From: Manihot esculenta
Lineage: Eukaryota; Streptophyta; Magnoliopsida; Malpighiales; Euphorbiaceae
Length of the DNA stretch: 64,000 nucleotides
Direction of reading: 5' to 3'
NCBI RefSeq assembly: GCF_001659605.2
Contig: NC_035170.2
Location: 3,844,001 to 3,908,000 of the forward strand
Below, piece by piece: positions 1 to 10,276 of the stretch (position 1 is its first letter; each line of letters opens with the position of its first letter). The position numbers and the translations under genes were made by a program. The notes below the pieces were generated by a model that worked only from the letters and a program-made list of their open reading frames with translations, did not search any database and was not told the DNA's origin.

Positions 1-390
1 GCTTAAAGGGGTGGCAAATCAATGGGGTCATGAGATAAGGGTACTTTTTCAACCTTGTTATCTATATTGAGTAAAGCAATTAGCTACAAAATTCTGTGTG
101 TGTGTGCTAGGAGTATGAAAAAATTCTGGTGTGTGCAAAAAGGGGTAAAAAAAATGCAAAAAGAAACAAAAAGAAACAAAAAGAAATAAAAAGAAATCAA
201 AAAGGTGGTGTGATCAGTGAATAAATACTCTCCAGTACCCCCACACCTATCCCAAATATTGTCCTCAATGTTTGAATATATATATATAGAGAAATGAAGG
301 AGAAAAGGGAAAGGGACTTCCTGGCCTGTGAGTGATTTGACCAGTGACTTGGGCAAGCACTGGGCAAATCACTGGGCAAATCGCTATCTG

Positions 391-2772
391 TCACGGTGCT
401 GGGGCAGAAAATGTTGAACCAGTAGCTGCAACATGTCTTCCATGTGCTGCATCCTGTCTTGAGCCTCCACCGAATGGTCTTGAGGTGCCTTTTATGTCCT
501 CCAAGGTCCACCCAATTGCTTTCTTGTGCTTCCTCAACACATCAAAGAGCTTTTCCTCTTCTTCTTGGCTGAGCTGGTTAGAAATAATTACTGGAAGTGT
601 ATTTCCAGCTCCCAAGTAGGCATATTTGAGGTGATTAGGCAAGGGTTTCAGTTCTGGTGCATCTTCTGTCTGCTGATTTTCTGTCTGCTTACTGTCTGAT
701 TTGAGCTGTGATTTGAGCAGATTTTCTGGTATTCTGGGCAAATCACTGGGCAAATCACCCACATCCAGCAAGTTACAGCAGTCTGCTGTTTTTTCTGCTT
801 CAGTGATGTTGCTGTCCACTTCTCCTTTCCTGCAAAGACCATCATAAAGTAAATTTTCTTGATCAAAATCAAAAGTTTCTTGACTTAAATCATCAATTAT
901 ATCAAGGCCATAAACAGGAGAAACATCATTGGGGAATTTCATGGCATCATAAACATTAAATTTTATAATTTCCCCTTCAAACTCCATGGTCAATGTGCCA
1001 TCATGCACATCAATTTTTGTTCTTGCTGTGCTCAAGAATGGTCTCCCAAGTAAGATATCAGAGGTGATGTTGCCCTTGTCCTCCTCCATGTCAATCACAT
1101 AAAAATCAGCTGGGAAGACTAGTTGGTCCACTTGCACCAACACATCTTCAAGCACTCCCTTGGGGTAGACAATGGATCGTTCAGCCAATTGGATCACAAT
1201 GCTGGTGTCCTTGAGTGTACCTGCATTTAACAAGTTAAAAATAGACAGAGGCATGACATTTATTGAAGCTCCAAGGTCACACATGGCCTTCTTTATTCCC
1301 ACATTGCCTATTTTGCATGAAACCGCGAACATTCCTCTATCCTTGCATTTGGTTGGAAGTTTCCTTTGGATGACAGCTGAAACACACTCCCCCACACTTA
1401 CCTTTTCACGTTCAGCAAGTTTCCTCCTATTGGTGCATAGCTCTTTGAGAAATTTAGCATACCTTGGTATTTGTTTGATAGCATCAAGTAGGGGTATGTT
1501 GATTTCCACTTTGCGAAATGTCTCCAATATCTCTTTTTCCTCTTTCTCCTTTTGGGATCTTGCAAATCTCTTTGGGAAAGGAGGAGGTACCTTGAATTTC
1601 TCCATAGGTTGCTGTTTCTGCCTTTGACTGGATTCTGCCTTCTCTGGTGGTTTGGGCAGATCGCTGCTGGACAGCTTAGTTTGACCAGCGATCGGGTCAG
1701 TTTCTACTAGTGAACTGGGCAAATCACTGCCCTGATCACTTTTTGGCAGAATTTCTTCCATGCCCTGTTTTTGCAATTTTTCAGCCCTATTGTCTTGCAA
1801 TTCCTTTCCACTCCTCAATGTGATGGCACTAACATTTTGCCTTGGATTTATCTCAGTTTGGGAGGGTAAACAACAACTTTCCTGTGCTAGCAATCTGGTT
1901 GTGCTGGATTCTCCAGGGGGCTGGTCTGTTTCAGAAATTTCAGCAGATTTTGGTTCAGTTGGGGCACTTCCAGCAGTTGCTGGTTTATGGACAGCAGCAG
2001 GGGATGTAACAGTGGCTGATTCAATACTTGTTGATTTTTGGACAGCCGGTTCAGCAATTGCTGGTGTAATTGTGGAAGCTTCAGCAGTGGCAGGCGTGGC
2101 AGTGGATGAATTTGCTGGTGCAGCAACAAAATCTGCAGGTGCAGAAAAATCTGCTGGTTCAGCTGGGGCAATTTCTGAGGTTGCTGATTTTTGGACAGCA
2201 GGTGCTGTTTCTGCAGTGTATATTTCTGATTCAGCTGGTTCAGCAACAAGTGTAGTGGTGATTTGTGCAGCAGACTCTACAGCTCGGTCTGTTTCTTCAT
2301 CATCGTCCCATAGATCTTGAAGCTCTTCCTCTCTTCTTAATATGTATGCGTCCACTGAGTTGACCGCTTGATCTACTTGCTGTTGGAGAATTTTCCCAGA
2401 AATTTCCAATTTCCTCACCATCTCTTCAAGTTCCATATTGGAGTTTTGAGGTGTTGCTTGGGCTTGATAGTTTTGGTAGTAGTCAGCCCTTGCATAGCCA
2501 TAATTCGGATTGTCCCCCCAACATGGGTTGTATTGCAGATCGCTTTGGTAGTCATGGTAGTGGTCTGTCCTAGCATAGCCATAGCTCAGATTGTCTCTCC
2601 AACCTGTATTGTATGTGTCAAGGTAGGGATTATGTCTTGGCTGTCCATAGAATCCTTCAAATGCATGTGCTTCTTGAAGTTGTTGAACTTGTCGAGCTTG
2701 ACCATAATTTCTCACCATAGAGGTTAGTTCAGAAATTTGAGAAGAGAGAAAAGACATACTTACCGTAGCCAT
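391..2772 (-). CDS. Athila-like truncated gag-protease polyprotein (793 aa)
   Basis: Retrotransposon polyprotein lacking an N-terminal gag core. Residues 1-110 are Tyr/Asn/Gln-rich with a repeated NPxxGDNxxYGYARxDYY pattern. Residues ~160-300 are low-complexity Ala/Thr/Glu/Pro. The gag-to-protease hinge ITLRSGKEL typical of Athila/Tat follows. A retropepsin-like domain lies around residues 470-620, with active-site context CDLGASINVMPLS and flap/ILLGRPFL motifs (DLGAS in place of the usual D-T/S-G is normal for this clade). The frame ends just after a vestige of the reverse transcriptase N-terminus (AIGWTLEDIKG), where a deletion fuses it out of frame to the 3' module. SDLP and SDLPSDLP repeats are the protein reading of a recurring 12-bp DNA motif. 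The start lies about 50 bp inside the primer site, as expected. It is open throughout, but cannot supply RT, RNase H or integrase. Confidence 0.8.
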   Translation of the reverse strand: MATVSMSFLSSQISELTSMVRNYGQARQVQQLQEAHAFEGFYGQPRHNPYLDTYNTGWRDNLSYGYARTDHYHDYQSDLQYNPCWGDNPNYGYARADYYQNYQAQATPQNSNMELEEMVRKLEISGKILQQQVDQAVNSVDAYILRREEELQDLWDDDEETDRAVESAAQITTTLVAEPAESEIYTAETAPAVQKSATSEIAPAEPADFSAPADFVAAPANSSTATPATAEASTITPAIAEPAVQKSTSIESATVTSPAAVHKPATAGSAPTEPKSAEISETDQPPGESSTTRLLAQESCCLPSQTEINPRQNVSAITLRSGKELQDNRAEKLQKQGMEEILPKSDQGSDLPSSLVETDPIAGQTKLSSSDLPKPPEKAESSQRQKQQPMEKFKVPPPFPKRFARSQKEKEEKEILETFRKVEINIPLLDAIKQIPRYAKFLKELCTNRRKLAEREKVSVGECVSAVIQRKLPTKCKDRGMFAVSCKIGNVGIKKAMCDLGASINVMPLSIFNLLNAGTLKDTSIVIQLAERSIVYPKGVLEDVLVQVDQLVFPADFYVIDMEEDKGNITSDILLGRPFLSTARTKIDVHDGTLTMEFEGEIIKFNVYDAMKFPNDVSPVYGLDIIDDLSQETFDFDQENLLYDGLCRKGEVDSNITEAEKTADCCNLLDVGDLPSDLPRIPENLLKSQLKSDSKQTENQQTEDAPELKPLPNHLKYAYLGAGNTLPVIISNQLSQEEEEKLFDVLRKHKKAIGWTLEDIKGTSRPFGGGSRQDAAHGRHVAATGSTFSAPAP

Positions 2773-2823
2773 GCTTGTAAATCAGCCCTGGTCATAAAAG
2801 GAAAATACGTTAGTTAGATCAAT

Positions 2824-2841
2824 TCCCCGGCAACGGCGCCA
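2824..2841 (-). other. Primer binding site, tRNA-Asp type (element A)
   Basis: Read on the minus strand this is TGGCGCCGTTGCCGGGGA, complementary to the 3' end of plant tRNA-Asp, the usual primer of Athila/Tat elements. It sits 5 bp inside the LTR end at 2847. Confidence 0.85.
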
Positions 2842-2846
2842 ATTTT

Positions 2847-4359
2847 TGATAGGCGGTTGTCGAAGCCGTCAAAAATAAACCTATTAAACAATCAACAATA
2901 AACTTGTAGATAGTGGCAATAGGGTCGAACCACAGGGAATTGACACTAAAGATCTTCCTAATAATAACCAAGATGAGTAAATAACAAATAATTAAAAGAG
3001 GGGGGGTTTGAGTTTGATGAATTAAAACTAAATAGCAAAAGAAAGCAATAATTTAAAGATGAGTAAATCAATAAGAGAAAAGCTTCTAGTTGAAATATGG
3101 ATCTTATTTCAGATTGTTTAGAATTGATCATTGATTTTTAACACTCCTATTTATTCCAATAAATTAGTTTTGGATGTGGAAGACGCTTCTCACAATCCAA
3201 ATTCCTCCTTAGTTCTAGTTTGATTAGGAAACGTTCGCTAATCAAACACTAGTTAACAAGTTGCCAAGGAACGTCCTTGGGGCATTATAGCATCGAACAA
3301 CTGTTAACTGCATTAAGACTTAGAGAAACCTAATTCTAACCTTGCCAACCGCGTGGTCAAGTTTAGATCATGCAACTTGATTAAATGTGAGTTTAAACAA
3401 TTTAAGCAATTACGGACCTAAATCATTCAAACAATTTATCACTTTAGCAATTTAAAAGCAATGGGCCCTTATTGATTCTAAAAGCAAAGTAATAATTATG
3501 GAAAAGATCAGATTGCATAAATATTGAAATAAACAAGAGTTCAACAATGGAGTATTAAATCTCCCAATTCATCACAAAATCTGAAATTCACCAACTTCAA
3601 CTAGAAAGGAAAGTGTTTAGCCACTCATGGTGGACTAAATACACAAAAAGATGAAAAGAAAAGAAAAAGGAAGATGCTAGAGAGTTTCTGGCGAGTTGAG
3701 TTGCTGATCAGAAGATGATATTGCTGGTTTGGAGGCTCTCCTTTTATAGCTGCAGAATTTCTCTCCATCTAGGGTTTTGAAATCCCTCTTTGATTTGGTG
3801 TTTGACTCCTCTTTTGATGTTGATTTTAATTGCAATTGGAATTCCTTGGATGAGAGACTCTTTCGTGGCTCTTGGTTTTGTGTTGGAAGTGATTGGATTG
3901 GATTTGGACTTCTGAAAATTCGGATTTCTGTTTTCTGCCCATTTTCCCGCTTTGCTGTAAGTTTCTACTGTCAAAGTGATTTGCCCGGTGCTTTGACCAG
4001 TTTCTTCAAGTGATTGGGCAAATCACTGCCCATATCGCTTCTCTGTGAGTCAGTCCTCTGTGTCTCTGCGAGTGATTTGACCAGTGATCTTCGAGTTTCT
4101 TGGGCAAATCACTGCCCATATCACTGCTATCTGTTGCCTCCGGGTTTCTGCTTTGGCTTGATTTGGGCAGTGATTGGAGCAGATTTTTGGGCAAATCACT
4201 GGGCAAATCATCCTTTTGTAATTTTTCTGCACTTTTTCTCCCATTTTCCAATTTCTTCCTTTTCTGTAAAAACAAGATAAAAACCATAAATTAAACTAAA
4301 AAATGTGTAAATAAGCAATAATAATTATGATAAAAATGTGGCTAAATTATGCTTGATCA
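2847..4359 (-). repeat. 5' LTR of Athila-like element A
   Basis: Bounded by TGATAGGCGG at 2847 and CTTGATCA at 4359 (on the minus strand TG...CA). It aligns along its length with the 1490-bp LTRs of element B, but is 1513 bp with many substitutions and small indels, so A is an older family member. It contains several copies of the GGGCAAATCACT motif (4014-4030, 4073-4125, 4190-4210). The long ORFs inside it are not conserved as proteins. Confidence 0.85.
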
Positions 4360-4387
4360 CTAATATTTCATTAATGACTATTACAAT

Positions 4388-7300
4388 TTATCTCTCCGGC
4401 GAGGCAGGAGAATAAATAGTCCTTAAAGGACTTACATCAGTAAGAACACCCTCGCCTGCATTATCTCTATTTACAGCCACCTCCGAAGGAAGCTCGGTGT
4501 CCCTTGGGCCAGAGCTCTCAACATTAATAGTATGGGCAACTTCTGACCCAAGGTGGAGGCTGTCTTTCTCAGAATCAGGATCATCCTCCTCCGACCCTAT
4601 CTCGGATTCCCCTGACGAAGACTCAGCTGGCCGGTCTATGTTCCTCCGAGAATCTCCTCGGGGCAAAGGGAAATCATCCTCCCCGTATAGCACTGACTCG
4701 CCATCTGAGTCCACTTCGCGCCTACGAAGCTTGGCCAAAGGAATATCAGGAGCCTGTCTAGCTTCTCTTAAACCGCGATTGTATCCAGTTACATACATGC
4801 GGTAGGCCTTATCAATGATAGCCTGTTTCATTTCACCAGAAGCTTTATACTCATCAAGATGTTCTTCACAAGTCTCAGCCACAAATTCCTTAAATTCAGA
4901 AGAGTCTTTGTAGTCCTAAAGATGAGCTTCACAGGCCTGTTCAATTTTAACCTTCAGCTCATCAGACTCCTGATACTCCGCTATACACTATTCACGCTTT
5001 AGCTGAGCCTTCCTTTCGGCATACTTTACCACCTCGAGCAGGGCTAAACATTTACGTTCCAAAGCCCTGACTTCATTTTTTAGCTGTTGTTGGCGAAGGT
5101 TGAACTCTTCAGCCGATGAAGACAGATCTTTGATACGTTCAGAATTTGTGCCCAATTCCTGCTCAAGGACCTCCACCCGGGCTAGGGCACTTTCCCTCTG
5201 AGCCCTCACCTCATTCAGGTGAGCTTGAAGCCCTTCAAAATCGGCCTTTAAGGCCTCATATTGGCGCTGGACCTCAGCTTTTTGGCTTACAGCCTCATCC
5301 CTCTCCTGAAGGGCCGCTGTCATAGAGGACAGCTGCTTTACAACCTCTACACAACGAGCTTCCACCTCAGCTGCCCTCCCATCGGACTCCTGGAGAACCC
5401 TGCGAGTACGAGACAGCTCTGATTCCAGGGATTTGCTATGTTCTGCCGCCTCAACCGCTCTGTCCTCAGCTCTTTTAGAGGCCTCCAGCGCAGAATGCAA
5501 CTCCACTCGGAGAGACTGGATCTGCTCCCGGGCGGCTGCCAGGTGGCCCCTCGCATCGCTGGTGGCAGTCAGGTTTTCATCGCGACGCGCTTCCTCGATC
5601 TGGCGGTCCACGGACTCCCGGAGAGAGAGGTCACGGGCATCCACCTCCATAACCAGGCCTAACACCTAGTACGGAAGAACAATTGTCAAGAAAAGAAACA
5701 AAGCAAACTCAAAGAGAAGTGAAAAAATAACTTACCATCAGAAGCATTTCTCTAATCGTGGATCCGAGATCCTCACGAGAGCGAGATTGGAAGGACACCT
5801 GCTCCTTGGTAGAACTGGCCAAGTGACTAGTCAGGGCCAGAAGACGAGGATCCGAAGCCTCTGTTATCCCGCCGAACATCCGCTCCCGGAGAAGTGCGGC
5901 AACAGCAGAGGCCGGAGACTCAGGGGAAATGCTTGACAGGTCCAGAATGTTGTCAGTAGGAGACGACGAAGGAACAGCAGAAACACCCTTCCCCTTCCCA
6001 ATGGGAGAAAGAGGTGGGGAAGGACCCGCAGCAGTCCTGGATTTCTTCCGAGCAGGAGATGGGACAGGCGTTCCAGAAGGGGTCGGACGCTTGCCCCCGG
6101 TCTTTGAGGGGACACCCTCAGATCCCTCAGGCTCAGTCCTCACAGGGGCAGGGGCACCTTCACCAGAAACCTCTGGGCTTTGATCCTCTAGGAGGATGAT
6201 CTCCATCCCTGTCCCAGAGGTCTCCTTGTCTTCAACAGGGGACTTAAATTTTCCCCCTAACACCCCCTCAGTAGAATGGGCGGCACCCTGCCCCACTTGT
6301 TCAGTAGCTTGGGTCTGCTCCACAATAGCTAGGGAAGTTTCCCTCACGACCTCTGAGGAGGCTGGAACGGATCTAGACCCTTCAGCAGGCGTCGAGGTTG
6401 AGCTCGACCCACCATGGCTAGATGGCCGAGCTGATTTGATGCTGCGAGAGCTCGGCTTGGAAGTTCGAGAAGAAGCTTTGACGGGAGGTCGGCTGACCTT
6501 CTTGGAGGAAGCGGCCTGAGCCAGCTCTGCAGCAATCTCAGTTACAGAACGCCCATCCCTAAAGGCGTCAAAAATTGCATGCATGTTCTCCCGAGACAGG
6601 TCAAAATTCTTGGGGAATTTGATGCCATCCATTCTAACCTCAGAAGCTGCAAGAAACAAGAAGTTATAAAGAGTCAGCATACTTCCTGATATTATGAGCA
6701 AAGAAGAAACAGAATAGCCAGACAAAGCACTATACCCGTGTCCCGGATATCCCTAAGGTTGGACGCAAACATACACTTCTCGACATCATACTTCCTCTCA
6801 ACGGAAGTCAGTCGAAGCAGCCCGACCTGCTCAATAAGACTCAATTCGGGCAGATCGTTGCAGCCCGGAAAGATCTCCCCCCACCTTAGGTCCACATCCC
6901 ACGATCGGCAGGACCCTAGTTTTAACTCCGCCACAAGGAAATTCTCTACCCATCCCTTTATAGAATCCTTGTAGCCCGTAAGAAGAGACAGCCCATTACG
7001 GGGGGAAAAGTAATAGAAGTTTTGCTTCGCCCTAACCAGGCGGAAAAAAGTGACAAACAGACAGGCCGTAGGTGCAAAACCCCAACCCAGACAGATAGAC
7101 TCGAAACAGGACATGAATAAAATGGAATTTGGGGATAACATTCGAGGAGTTACCCCAAAGTATTCAAAGACCTCAACAAAGAAAGGGGTAAAAGGAAACG
7201 GTAGACCAAATTCTCTCTGCTTCAGGAAAAACACTATGCTATGAACCTCTTGGGGATCCACCAAACCAGGAGGGCGAGGGTAAGGAAGAACTATCCTCTC

Positions 7301-7429
7301 ATTTGGAAGAGGTACTCGAATAAGATACAACGGAGTATCTAAAAGCCTCCGGGAAATGTGATTAGTTATGTTGGAAGGTGTAATATGCGACTCAAGGTCA
7401 AAAACATCAGGAAGCTTTGAACTTGCCAT
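4388..7429 (-). pseudogene. Tat-lineage antisense extra gene (putative gypsy-type transposon protein, PF04195-like), three exons, two nonsense codons
   Basis: A reconstructable ~960-codon gene. Exon 1 is 7429-6736, exon 2 is 6646-5736 and exon 3 is 5665-4388, with canonical GT...AG introns of 89 and 70 bp and matching phases (1, then 0). Exon 1 has the fold seen in 'putative gypsy type transposon' proteins (GLPFPFTPFFVEVFEYFG followed by LSPNS). Exon 2 is Ser/Pro-rich. Exon 3 opens with ~220 residues of heptad-rich coiled coil, then an acidic tail. Exon 3 is broken by TAG codons at 4990-4988 and 4918-4916, after which the frame stays open to 4388. Known context: Grande, Ogre and Retand-type Tat elements carry such extra ORFs, often antisense between pol and the 3' LTR. 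Here the polypurine tracts and LTR downstream read on the plus strand, so this gene is antisense to its element. Its function is unknown. Confidence 0.75.
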
Positions 7430-7659
7430 GGAAGAACAAGGAAGCGTACCTGAGAACACGATGGGATGAAAAACCGTACAAGGAGTTGCAGGAAGACAGA
7501 GAGCAGACAAGAGCTAGTTCTTCAAAAGACAGAAGGAATTCGAAAAGAAGGGCAATTATGAGGCAGGGCGTTGATCTGAACAGTTTTGTCTTGGAGCGGC
7601 GCGATCATTAATTGTTCTCGAAGTTTACCCTCTCAACGGTTAGGTAATAACCGGCGAGA

Positions 7660-7800
7660 CGGTAAAGGGGCAAAAGGATGATCGCTGGGCTTATCTACAT
7701 CTATCAAGGGCCAAGTATACGATGACAGCCCATCATTTAAAAGCCCATTCGCCATCCACATAATACAGGCCCAACTCATCAGTCAGAGCAACTTAGCCTA
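7660..7800 (+). mobile_element. Polypurine tract and start of a decayed Tat-lineage LTR
   Basis: A purine run (GGTAAAGGGGCAAAAGGA) is followed at 7679 by TGATCGCTGGGC. This parallels the clearer junction at 9763-9795, and the first ~100 bp align loosely with the LTRs at 9782 and 22933 (shared GCCCAT and AGGCCCA blocks). Similarity fades after about 7800. It is probably the 3' LTR stub of the unit carrying the antisense gene at 4388-7429. Confidence 0.45.
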
Positions 7801-8440
7801 CTACTTTACCATCCCTATGGTAAATGCCGAGGAAACAGAGGGGCAAGTCATGAAAAGACTCAAAAGTACAAGGAAATGGGAGCATGATAAAGGTCAGGCT
7901 TGCTCATCACTTAAAACGTTATAAGATTTGATTTATCGTTATTAAACAAAGGATGTGAGATCATAAAGAGGCGCCAAGAGCACCTCGGGATCATACAGAG
8001 CTGAGAGCTTAGAGTTCAACTCATCAGAAGCCGAGCTCAGAGGTCGGATTAGTCCAGCTCGGACAGCATGACTTGAGAGCTCGGCCAGCTAAAGGAAACT
8101 CAGAGCTCATTTCACTAAGCAAAGACAGAACTCTCGGGTCGGTTAGTCCAGCTCGGACAACATGACCTGAGAGCCCGGCCGGATGAAGGAGACTCAAAGC
8201 TCAATTCATCGAAGTAAAGACCGAGCTCACAGGTCGGTCAGACAGTCCAGTTCGGAAACTTGAAAGCCCAGTTGGCTAAGTGGATCCGGAGTTCAACTCA
8301 TCAGAGCTCGCAGATATGGTTAGATCAGCTCGGGAAAAAGCAGGACAGAGCTCAGTTGGTTAAAATTATAAGGCGATCAATCTAAAGTATTTCACACATG
8401 ATAAAGGAAGAACAGCTTAAGCATGAGAGCAGAATAAGAA
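7801..8440. repeat. Diverged ~100-bp tandem repeats with AGCTCGG motifs
   Basis: From about 8000 to 8345 a unit of roughly 100 bp recurs about three to four times: CAGCTCGGACAGCATGAC, then GAGAGCTCGGCC, then CTCAGAGCTCA, then GGTCGG. Copies differ by substitutions and indels. Tat-lineage elements often carry tandem repeats between the coding region and 3' LTR, which suits this position. 7801-8000 is unassigned noncoding retroelement sequence. Confidence 0.6.
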
Positions 8441-8613
8441 CTTCATTAAAAGAAAAGTACACTACAGCACGTTACAAAGGCCTACACTACGGGATGAAAG
8501 ACTATCCTTAAAGGATTTACATATCCAGATACTTCATCATCTACGATTATCACCTACCCTACTATCCTAGTCTTCAGCTCGGAGGACTTCTCGTAGCTCG
8601 GAATGTGAGTTTT

Positions 8614-9257
8614 TCAGAAAAGGCCAAGATCTGTCCCGCTATTATAGGGGAAATGAACAAGTTGATTCCCATAAGCATTTCTCACTGTCCCCCTGGGCAA
8701 ACGTTCGGTTACCCGAATGTGATGCACGGTACATTCGAACAAGCTCAGATATTGTATGCCGGCCGTGCACCACACATGAAAAACATAAGTCTTCGGGCTA
8801 TGGCCCCGAAGAGATCGCGAAGTACACATTCGAAGAAATCGCTGGAGACCTGACTGAGTGCAGCAGATCCCAGTCTCACGTAATACTGGTACTTCACACC
8901 AAAGGGAATAATAATACTGGTACTTCACATCAAAAAGAACAACAAGCTGAGCGCCGGCGCCACTCCCATTTATATCAAAAGAGGACAACAGGGGCATCGA
9001 GGAAATTCCCTTTTTCTCTGCGGAAAAAGGTGAAGTTAGAGCGAACCCCTCAATAGCCCAAAACTTCTTTAGAGCCCGGGCAACAAGCAGAGGAGGAGGC
9101 CGGCCAGACGACCTAGGTAAAGCAGTTTCAGCAGCTTCCCGAATGGTCCCACCCTTCGACTGCCATACCAGAAGGATCTTCAATGCACCATCCAGACGCC
9201 TTAGAGGTAACATCAAATTTTCAAGAATTTCGAGCTGACCCATTTTTATTTCAGGAA
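8614..9257 (-). pseudogene. Degenerate second copy of the Tat antisense extra gene (exon-2-like fragment)
   Basis: On the minus strand a splice acceptor (TTTTTGCAG, ending at 9258) precedes a reading frame whose start resembles exon 2 of the gene at 4388-7429: both open with a short MxxxxxxxN stretch, then an IREAAE or VTEIAAE segment and RSSGRPP or KVSRPP. Downstream the similarity is lost and the frame looks unconstrained. The sequence near 8455-8525 (GACTATCCTTAAAGGATTTACAT) resembles the 3' end of the first copy near 4415-4440. I infer a large internal deletion in a related Tat element. Confidence 0.45.
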
Positions 9258-9762
9258 CTGCAAAAAGTTTCAAAACAGAGACAAGTCAGAAACAGTTCTC
9301 CCTTAAGATGATAAGAGCAAAATCAAAGCAAACCTATGAGGCACAAGGCAATCTGTTTGAAGAAGGCGTCGAATAGACCTGCCACAGATAAAACAAGAAT
9401 TTCTCATTTCAACAGAAGGCTCAAGAATGAAGAAAAGCTGGCGCTGATATATACTCGGAGCCTGAGGACTTAGTACGGGGCAGAGCTACACTAGACTCTA
9501 AGCCAGTGATGTCAGATTCTTAAAAGATATTCACGGGAAAGGAAAGAAAGGAGATGTCCAGATAATGATGACAAAAAAAGCAAAGGCGGCAGAGGACAAG
9601 AAGAATAGAAAAAAAGACAGAAAGAGAAAAGAGCAGATAGAATTCAGAAGCTGCGCAACGACTGAAAGATGAAAGGATGTTATTAAGGCACCTGAACCCG
9701 AACAGACGCGATCATACTAGTTCTTAGTATTCACCCCCTCGGCAGTTGGAGCAATAACTGCC

Positions 9763-10276
9763 GAAAAGGTGAAGGGGCAATTGATGACCGCTGGATTCCT
9801 TCACCCCGGGCCAGGGGCTTGACCACAGCCCAAGGCCCATGACGTAGAGGCCCACACACCTGATATACATAACAAGCCTGGCTCATCCAACCCTCAAGGC
9901 CGGGCTCGACCCATCTTCTTCACTCAAGCCGGCCCGGCCCACACGAAGCAGGCCCTCTCCACTCAGGCTTAGCGTCCGGCCCAACTCACGGCCTAGCCTA
10001 GGATCCAGAAAAATATTCACCAGACAGCCTGGCAGATCCGCTTGAACGTACGCACGAGAGGAATCAGAGGCCGTTACGCATGGAGCAGGCGGCTGATACC
10101 CTAGTACCTCCGAATCCGCATGGCAGAGACGCGTGGCCCAATCCTGGGGAGACCTTTACACGTCACCAACAAGCAAGACAATGTATAAAAGAGGAGTCCC
10201 CTCCTCATAAAAGAGAGCCTTATTCAGTAATACAAAACCCTTGTAAAACCCTATTCTATTGGATCTCAGATCATCA
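9763..10276 (+). mobile_element. Polypurine tract and 3' LTR of a Tat-lineage element
   Basis: The purine-rich tract at 9763-9780 (GAAAAGGTGAAGGGGCAA) immediately precedes an LTR at 9782-10276 (495 bp) that begins TGATGACCGCTGG and ends CAGATCATCA. The 488-bp solo LTR at 22933-23420 shares the same ends and overall layout (GC-rich first half, plant-like transcription start and AAAACCCT near the 3' end). This fixes the plus-strand orientation of the Tat block and shows the gene at 4388-7429 is antisense to it. 9273-9763 holds purine-rich untranslated sequence only. Confidence 0.7.

Larger units (their letters stand above)
1..4359 (-). mobile_element. Athila-like non-autonomous LTR retrotransposon A (partial, 5' LTR and internal region)
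   Basis: A minus-strand Ty3/gypsy element of the Athila/Tat clade. Its 5' LTR (2847-4359), tRNA-Asp-type primer site (2824-2841) and gag/protease frame (391-2772) are visible. The 3' LTR must lie left of the window, because position 1 aligns with position 30000 of the complete sister element B (27743-35335), about 770 bp short of B's polypurine tract. Relative to B it has lost roughly 1 kb (B 30441-31402), which joins the protease frame directly to the 3' terminal module near 384-475. No integrase and almost no reverse transcriptase is present. It directly abuts the end of the Tat-lineage antisense gene at 4388, so A probably inserted into that element. The right flank is CTAAT; the matching TSD is outside the window. 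Confidence 0.85.

Noticed and set aside
1760..2320. 186-codon plus-strand ORF opposite the gag/protease frame
   Set aside because: Low-complexity antisense shadow of the Ala/Thr/Glu-rich spacer; no counterpart of this length in element B.
8605..8853. 82-codon plus-strand ORF in the Tat block
   Set aside because: Antisense of the degenerate exon-2-like fragment, no domain.
9782..10276. Reading this LTR as a full solo insertion like 22933-23420
   Set aside because: A polypurine tract directly precedes it and no matching TSD is seen, so it is better explained as the 3' LTR of the adjacent Tat block.
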